Source: DATKJS01 sp050015275
Lineage (GTDB): Bacteria; Acidobacteriota; Aminicenantia; Aminicenantales; Saccharicenantaceae
Reading direction: 5' to 3'
Length of the DNA stretch: 64,000 bases
Assembly: GCA_050015275.1 (NCBI GenBank)
Contig: JBEKBS010000012.1
Span: forward strand, 75,165-139,164
A program made the translations under genes and the position numbers. The first letter of the stretch is position 1; every line of letters starts with the position of its first letter. Positions 63,089-64,000 of the stretch are shown one piece after another. The notes below the pieces were generated by a model that ran no database searches, was not told the DNA's origin, and saw only the letters and a list, made by a program, of their open reading frames with translations.

Positions 63089-63256
63089 ATGGTGAGACCT
63101 GAAGCGGTGCGTCGGCGGATCGCCGAATCCAATCGGCGTTACGGTCCCCGTCCTTGGGTCTCGCGATCGCTCGCCGGTCGCCCGAAGACCGCGAGACATC
63201 GTGCCCGGATCGCCCGGTCGATGAGAGCGATGTGGCGACGGAGGAATGGCCGGTGA
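63089..63256 (+). CDS. Small Arg-rich protein with NUMOD3-like motif
   Basis: 55 residues from the ATG at 63089, which has AAGGG 5 nt upstream; GTG codons at 63071 and 63083 are in frame but poorly placed against the promoter. About one third Arg. The RPKTARHRARIARSMRAMW segment resembles the NUMOD3 DNA-binding repeat found with homing endonucleases and phage proteins. Probably binds DNA. Its stop overlaps the next start (GTGA). Confidence 0.5.
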   Translation: MVRPEAVRRRIAESNRRYGPRPWVSRSLAGRPKTARHRARIARSMRAMWRRRNGR

Positions 63257-63501
63257 AGAGGCAGACATTATACTGGCGAACGCGGAAGAGCTTCATCGGC
63301 CCCGGACATCCCCTCTCGATCTACCGGATCGTCATCCGCGGCTTTGATCTCCGAGGCTCGATCTGCCTACCGGGAGAGCCGTGGCGAAACTGCTGGCTGG
63401 TCGTTGGCCGCTATGCCGGATTCTGTAGTGAAGGCTTCGAGTGGATGACCCGGATCGGGAGACGCGAGGCTGAACGGTTACGGCGGAGGAGGGCGAGATG
63501 A
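63253..63501 (+). CDS. Small hypothetical protein
   Basis: 82 residues from a GTG at 63253 with GGAGG 8 nt upstream, overlapping the previous gene by 4 nt and the next by 4 nt (ATGA). A beta-rich core (RIVIRGFDLRGSICLPGEPW) is followed by a basic helix (RREAERLRRRRAR). The start at 63154 suggested by the open frame would overlap the previous gene heavily and is rejected. Unknown function. Confidence 0.55.
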   Translation: MKRQTLYWRTRKSFIGPGHPLSIYRIVIRGFDLRGSICLPGEPWRNCWLVVGRYAGFCSEGFEWMTRIGRREAERLRRRRAR

Positions 63502-64000
63502 AAGATCAGGCTGAAAACAGGCGTAAGAAACTGCGTGATTCGCGGGACGGCCCGGAGACAGGGCTTCAGGTAGAAAACAGCCCTACGCACGTTGCAGAGG
63601 CCTTGCAGGGCCTATTCCTTACCCCGGACGAGGCCGCGGACCTCCGCCGGAGGCTCGTCAACCTCGCTCTTCAACGGCGAGAGGATTCCGCATGGGCCGA
63701 GGATTTGGCTCAAGGATACGTGACCGACCTCCTCAAAAAATCTTCCGCGGTGCGAGGATCGGACCCGTGGGAGGAGCTGAGAACCGAGCTTATGGATGAC
63801 TTCGTAAAATTTGCGGTCAATCCCGCGATCACGGCGATCAAGGACGATAAAGGACTGAGGTCATCGAAGCCGCTGGAAGAGGTCGGAGCTTTGGACCGGG
63901 CGGTCGACCCGGAGCGGGAGCCATATGAAAATATTCTCGCTGAGGCAGTCGATGAAGCCGCCGGAGAAGGCTTCCGGCTCTTCGGTCTCGCATGGGCCGA
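63498..64000 (+). CDS. Hypothetical protein, possibly sigma-factor-like, 3'-truncated by window edge
   Basis: At least 167 codons, no stop before the window end; starts at an ATG overlapping the previous stop. Lys/Arg-rich N terminus (1-20), then an Asp/Glu-rich helical region. SAWAEDLAQGYVTDLLKK (~65-82) resembles the core-binding helix of sigma-70 region 2, and SSKPLEEVGALDRAVDPERE (~123-142) resembles linkers between sigma regions 2 and 4. The match is weak and made by eye; a phage transcription or packaging-related protein is equally possible. Confidence 0.55.
   Translation, partial: MKDQAENRRKKLRDSRDGPETGLQVENSPTHVAEALQGLFLTPDEAADLRRRLVNLALQRREDSAWAEDLAQGYVTDLLKKSSAVRGSDPWEELRTELMDDFVKFAVNPAITAIKDDKGLRSSKPLEEVGALDRAVDPEREPYENILAEAVDEAAGEGFRLFGLAWA

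Overview
The window is a GC-rich bacterial chromosome segment with closely packed genes, many joined by ATGA or GTGA overlaps. The gene content suggests a diderm, probably anaerobic bacterium: an outer-membrane porin, a PilT ATPase, a corrinoid methyltransferase cluster with a reductive activator, saccharopine-type lysine enzymes and many secreted peptidases or hydrolases. The general look is that of Acidobacteriota/Aminicenantes-type genomes, but this is an impression from gene content and not a phylogenetic result.

Layout of the core (1-56 kb). A truncated rRNA methyltransferase opens the window, followed by a secreted alpha/beta hydrolase, an M1-type metallopeptidase, a membrane protein and a beta-CASP nuclease (1-7.6 kb). 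A minus-strand cluster (7.6-13.9 kb) holds an MttB-family methyltransferase, its corrinoid protein, a homocysteine methyltransferase, a RACo-type activator and an amino-acid permease. Together these look like a route from a methylated amine to methionine. parA-parB (14.8-16.4 kb) lies between two AT-rich gaps; one holds a 20-bp palindrome and the other a cluster of DnaA-box-like sites. Housekeeping genes follow: rho, lon, tig, tRNA-Leu(TAG), a protease-TPR fusion, a lipid kinase, a lytic transglycosylase, alaS, pilT and ilvE. Next is a heat-shock operon, hrcA-grpE-dnaK-dnaJ-rsmE-kinase, in which DnaK lacks its helical lid. After it come a MEMO1 protein, two saccharopine-pathway enzymes, cysS, yraN, folK and a cysteine synthase with a Cys-rich tail.

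The phosphate region (46-56 kb) contains phoR-phoB, phoU, pstBACS, a porin and methylglyoxal synthase. Two promoters, one for the porin and one facing a small membrane protein, share the same arrangement of 11-bp-phased TTAA repeats followed by a -10-like hexamer 10 nt later. This is the layout expected of PhoB boxes.

From about 56.0 kb to the right edge the character changes: less GC-rich stretches, small unrecognised proteins, and no housekeeping genes. The region starts with an AAA ATPase resembling plasmid/phage RepA or DnaB helicases, followed directly by a dyad of 8-bp iteron-like repeats. Two small genes about 2 kb apart are each preceded by the same ~105-nt leader, whose predicted hairpins show compensatory changes. 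A promoter at 63.04 kb drives three overlapping small genes, the last running off the window. I read this as the left part of an integrated element (phage, plasmid or ICE). No integrase, capsid or conjugation gene is inside the window, so its type is open.
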